Source of the DNA: Endomicrobium sp.
GTDB lineage: Bacteria; Elusimicrobiota; Endomicrobiia; Endomicrobiales; Endomicrobiaceae
NCBI GenBank assembly: GCA_031277075.1
Contig: JAISLV010000141.1
Coordinates: forward strand, 1-7,686
Direction of reading: 5' to 3'
Length of the DNA stretch: 7,686 nucleotides
In this document: piece by piece, positions 5,941 to 7,686 of the stretch
Layout of the letters: the number at the start of each line of letters is the position of its first letter
Numbering within the stretch: the stretch's first letter is position 1
Notes under the pieces: model-generated
What the model was told of the DNA's origin: nothing
Database searches by the model: none
What the model saw: only the letters and a program-made list of their open reading frames with translations
Made by a program: the position numbers and the translations under genes

Positions 5941-6612
5941 TTATTTTTTTGGAGCGGCTGCGCCTTCTTCGCCCTCTTTATCTTTCTTGCCTTTTGATAT
6001 TACTTCAGGCTGCGCGGCTTCAGTTCCCGCCGCCGCGTCCGCGGGCTTTTCTTCTTCAACTTTTACCGCTACGACGTGAACGATGAGAGTGTTTGGAGCC
6101 TGCATATATTCAACGCCCTCAAGTTTAGGCAAGTCGGCTACTGTGACGCCCTGACCTATTCCCAAAGCGCTTACGTCTACGCTGATTTTGTGCGGGATAT
6201 TGGTAGGCAGACATATAACCTCTACTTCTCTTTCAATAAATTCCATAAGCCCGCCGTAATTTTTAACTCCGTCTGCAACGCCTTCAATATGAATAGGAAC
6301 TTTAACTTCAACTTTATCCTCTAAAGATATTGATTGAAAATCTATATGGATAGGCGCTTGCGTCAAAATGTCTCTTTGAATGTTTTTTACAATCGCAGGT
6401 TTCTTGCCGTCTTTAAAATTAAGACTTACGACGACGTTTGAGCCGCTTATGTCAAGGATTGTCAAAAACGCTTTTGAATCTACCGTTATCGGCAGGGAAC
6501 TGACGTCTTTTCCGTAAAAAACAGCTGGGATTTTTCCTTCTTTTCTGATGTTTGACAGAGCGCCCTTTGAGCCTATTTCTCTGCTTGTTACTTCTAAAAT
6601 CGCTTCTTTCAT
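5941..6612 (-). CDS. rplY: 50S ribosomal protein L25, long (Ctc/TL5) form
   Basis: A 223-residue two-domain L25. Residues 1 to about 92 form the 5S-rRNA-binding L25 domain, with the signature REIGSKGALSNIRKEGKIPA (11-30), VFYGK (31-35) and HIDFQ (89-93). Residues about 97-185 are the Ctc/TL5-type C-terminal beta domain, with PIHIEGVADGVKNYGG (106-121). The tail (186-223) is low-complexity, Glu/Ala/Lys-rich and probably disordered. The short E. coli form lacks the second domain. L25 binds 5S rRNA in the large subunit central protuberance; the Ctc form is linked to stress in Bacillus. The start is fixed by a strong GGAGG 6 bases upstream. It is followed almost at once by pth and preceded, after 139 bases, by prs. 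Confidence 0.96.
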   Translation of the reverse strand: MKEAILEVTSREIGSKGALSNIRKEGKIPAVFYGKDVSSLPITVDSKAFLTILDISGSNVVVSLNFKDGKKPAIVKNIQRDILTQAPIHIDFQSISLEDKVEVKVPIHIEGVADGVKNYGGLMEFIEREVEVICLPTNIPHKISVDVSALGIGQGVTVADLPKLEGVEYMQAPNTLIVHVVAVKVEEEKPADAAAGTEAAQPEVISKGKKDKEGEEGAAAPKK

Positions 6613-6618
6613 TTACTT

Positions 6619-6623
6619 CCTCC
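6619..6623 (-). promoter_or_regulatory. Ribosome binding site of rplY
   Basis: GGAGG on the minus strand, 6 bases (AAGTAA) before the ATG. It is the strongest such site in the window, in keeping with a ribosomal protein gene, and serves as the entry point for the rplY-pth pair. Confidence 0.85.
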
Positions 6624-6679
6624 GTTATAACCGACGACTATGAAATAATTAAAAACTAAGAACGAACAGTTGAAAATTG

Positions 6680-6692
6680 CGCTTATTAAGCG
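6680..6692. other. Small perfect hairpin in the prs-rplY gap
   Basis: CGCTT-ATT-AAGCG has 5-bp arms and a 3-base loop, about 60 bases after the prs stop (6752) and 67 before the rplY start. On the minus strand it is followed by CAATTTT, a poor U-tract, so it might be a weak or partial terminator or an RNA processing or stability site. I see no convincing promoter for rplY in the rest of the gap (6613-6751). Confidence 0.3.
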
Positions 6693-6751
6693 GATTTAAC
6701 AAAAGCAAACTCTTAAAATTTTCATCTTTAAGTCTCAATTCTTAATTGCCG

Positions 6752-7684
6752 TTATATAAATAACGCGCTTATTGATTCGTCTTTTGAAATTCTCATTATG
6801 GCTTCCGCAAGCATTGAAGATATGCTCAACACGACTATTTTTTCGTTATTGCCGTCGGGTTTAAGCGGAATTGAATCCGTTATCACAAGCTCTTCTATGC
6901 AAGACTCAAATATTTTTTGTTTTGCTCCGCCGGACAACACGCCGTGGGAAGCCGTCGCAAATACTCTTGCCGCTCCTTTTTCTTTTATGGCTGCGGCTAC
7001 TTTCGTAAGCGTGCCTGCGGTGTCTACAAGGTCGTCCAAAATTATGCAGGTTTTATCTTTAACGTCGCCGATAATGTTCATCACAAACGCTTCGTTTGGG
7101 CGAGGTCTTCTTTTGTCTATTATCGCCAAGTCGGCGTTGAAATGTTTTGCAAAAGTTCTCGCTCTTTCCACTCCGCCGGCGTCTGGGGAAACTATCGCCA
7201 CATTGTTTAGATTTTTGCTTTTAAAATAGCTAAGTATTACAGGCGTGCCGTAAAGATGATCTACGGGAATATTAAAAAACCCCTGAATTTGTCCTGCGTG
7301 CAAGTCCATAGTCAAAACTCTTGTAATGCCCGAAGCCGCAAGAAGATTTGCCACAAGCCTTGCCGTGATAGGGACTCTCGGCTCGGCTTTTCTGTCTTGT
7401 CTGCCGTATCCGTAATAAGGCATAACTGCGGTAATGCTTTTTGCGGAAGCTCTTCTTAAGGCGTCTGCGATAATAAAAAGTTCCATCAAATTTTCGTTGA
7501 CGGGCGAACAGGCGGGCTGTATTATGTAGCAGTCCGAACCTCTTACGTTGTCCACTATTTTTACCTGAATTTCGCCGTCGCTGAAACGCCCTACTTTAGC
7601 TTTGCTTAATTCTACCCCGAGTTTCTGAACGATTTGTTTTGCAAGCTCAATGTTTGCGTTACCCGAAATAATTTTAAGGTTCAT
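6752..7684 (-). CDS. prs: Ribose-phosphate pyrophosphokinase (PRPP synthetase)
   Basis: A 310-residue class I PRPP synthetase, close to the usual 310-320 residues. It makes PRPP from ribose 5-phosphate and ATP, supplying purine, pyrimidine, histidine, tryptophan and NAD synthesis. Motifs in order: RFSDGEIQVKI (33-43); the ATP flexible-loop region MPYYGYGRQDRK (88-99); DLHAGQIQGFF (127-137) with the metal/ATP-binding H129; VSPDAGGVERAR (165-176); catalytic-loop KRRP (191-194); and the PRPP-binding loop ILDDLVDTAGTL (215-226). The ATG at 7684 is accepted because MNLKIISGNAN aligns with the family N-terminus; its ribosome binding site and promoter lie outside the window, as only two bases precede it. 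It is the first visible gene of prs-rplY-pth. Confidence 0.97.
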   Translation of the reverse strand: MNLKIISGNANIELAKQIVQKLGVELSKAKVGRFSDGEIQVKIVDNVRGSDCYIIQPACSPVNENLMELFIIADALRRASAKSITAVMPYYGYGRQDRKAEPRVPITARLVANLLAASGITRVLTMDLHAGQIQGFFNIPVDHLYGTPVILSYFKSKNLNNVAIVSPDAGGVERARTFAKHFNADLAIIDKRRPRPNEAFVMNIIGDVKDKTCIILDDLVDTAGTLTKVAAAIKEKGAARVFATASHGVLSGGAKQKIFESCIEELVITDSIPLKPDGNNEKIVVLSISSMLAEAIMRISKDESISALFI

Positions 7685-7686
7685 AT

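Noticed and set aside
6798..7229. 143-codon plus-strand frame opposite prs
   Set aside because: It is antisense to a well-conserved, fully recognised enzyme gene; it has no family signature.

Overview
The window is a piece of an AT-rich bacterial chromosome in which every supported gene lies on the minus strand. Read in that direction (right to left) the order is prs (PRPP synthetase), rplY (ribosomal protein L25/Ctc), pth (peptidyl-tRNA hydrolase), a repeat-filled gap, a MetV-like zinc/iron-sulfur cysteine protein, a second non-coding gap, and a very large exported or membrane protein that runs off the left edge. Codon use is A/T-ending, proteins are rich in Lys/Asn/Ile/Phe, and the large protein has the short motif IQDLHCN near its N-terminus, which I associate with uncharacterised proteins of Elusimicrobiota and Omnitrophota. 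An Endomicrobium-like elusimicrobium is my best guess for the host, but this is inference from style and gene content; there is no rRNA gene to anchor it.

Right part (5361-7684): prs-rplY-pth is a gene order conserved in many bacteria. rplY has a strong ribosome binding site; pth follows rplY after 7 bases and is probably translationally coupled. prs and rplY are separated by 139 bases with one small hairpin and no clear promoter. prs appears complete, with its start two bases from the right edge.

Middle (3949-5360): the 460-base gap 4901-5360 holds copies of a palindromic repeat (stem arms like ATTCTGAA/TTCAGAAT), two of them inside a 129-bp tandem duplication. The MetV-like gene (4295-4900) stands alone, without metF beside it. 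Near its two sides are inverted copies of a 13-bp motif, GTCTCTAAAAACC, and a third copy lies at 4066. The gap 3949-4294 also has a nested hairpin region of unknown nature, an 11-bp tandem repeat and a good sigma-70-type promoter for the large gene.

Left part (1-3948): one uninterrupted reading frame of at least 1316 codons, without a stop in the window. From the N-terminus it shows a signal peptide, a region with the motif set expected of the TraB/Tiki/ChaN superfamily, a membrane segment, and an HExxH zinc-protease-like motif between two similar helical repeats. This is the most interesting object here: a two-module exported or membrane protein with two potential metal-dependent centres, whose function I do not recognise.
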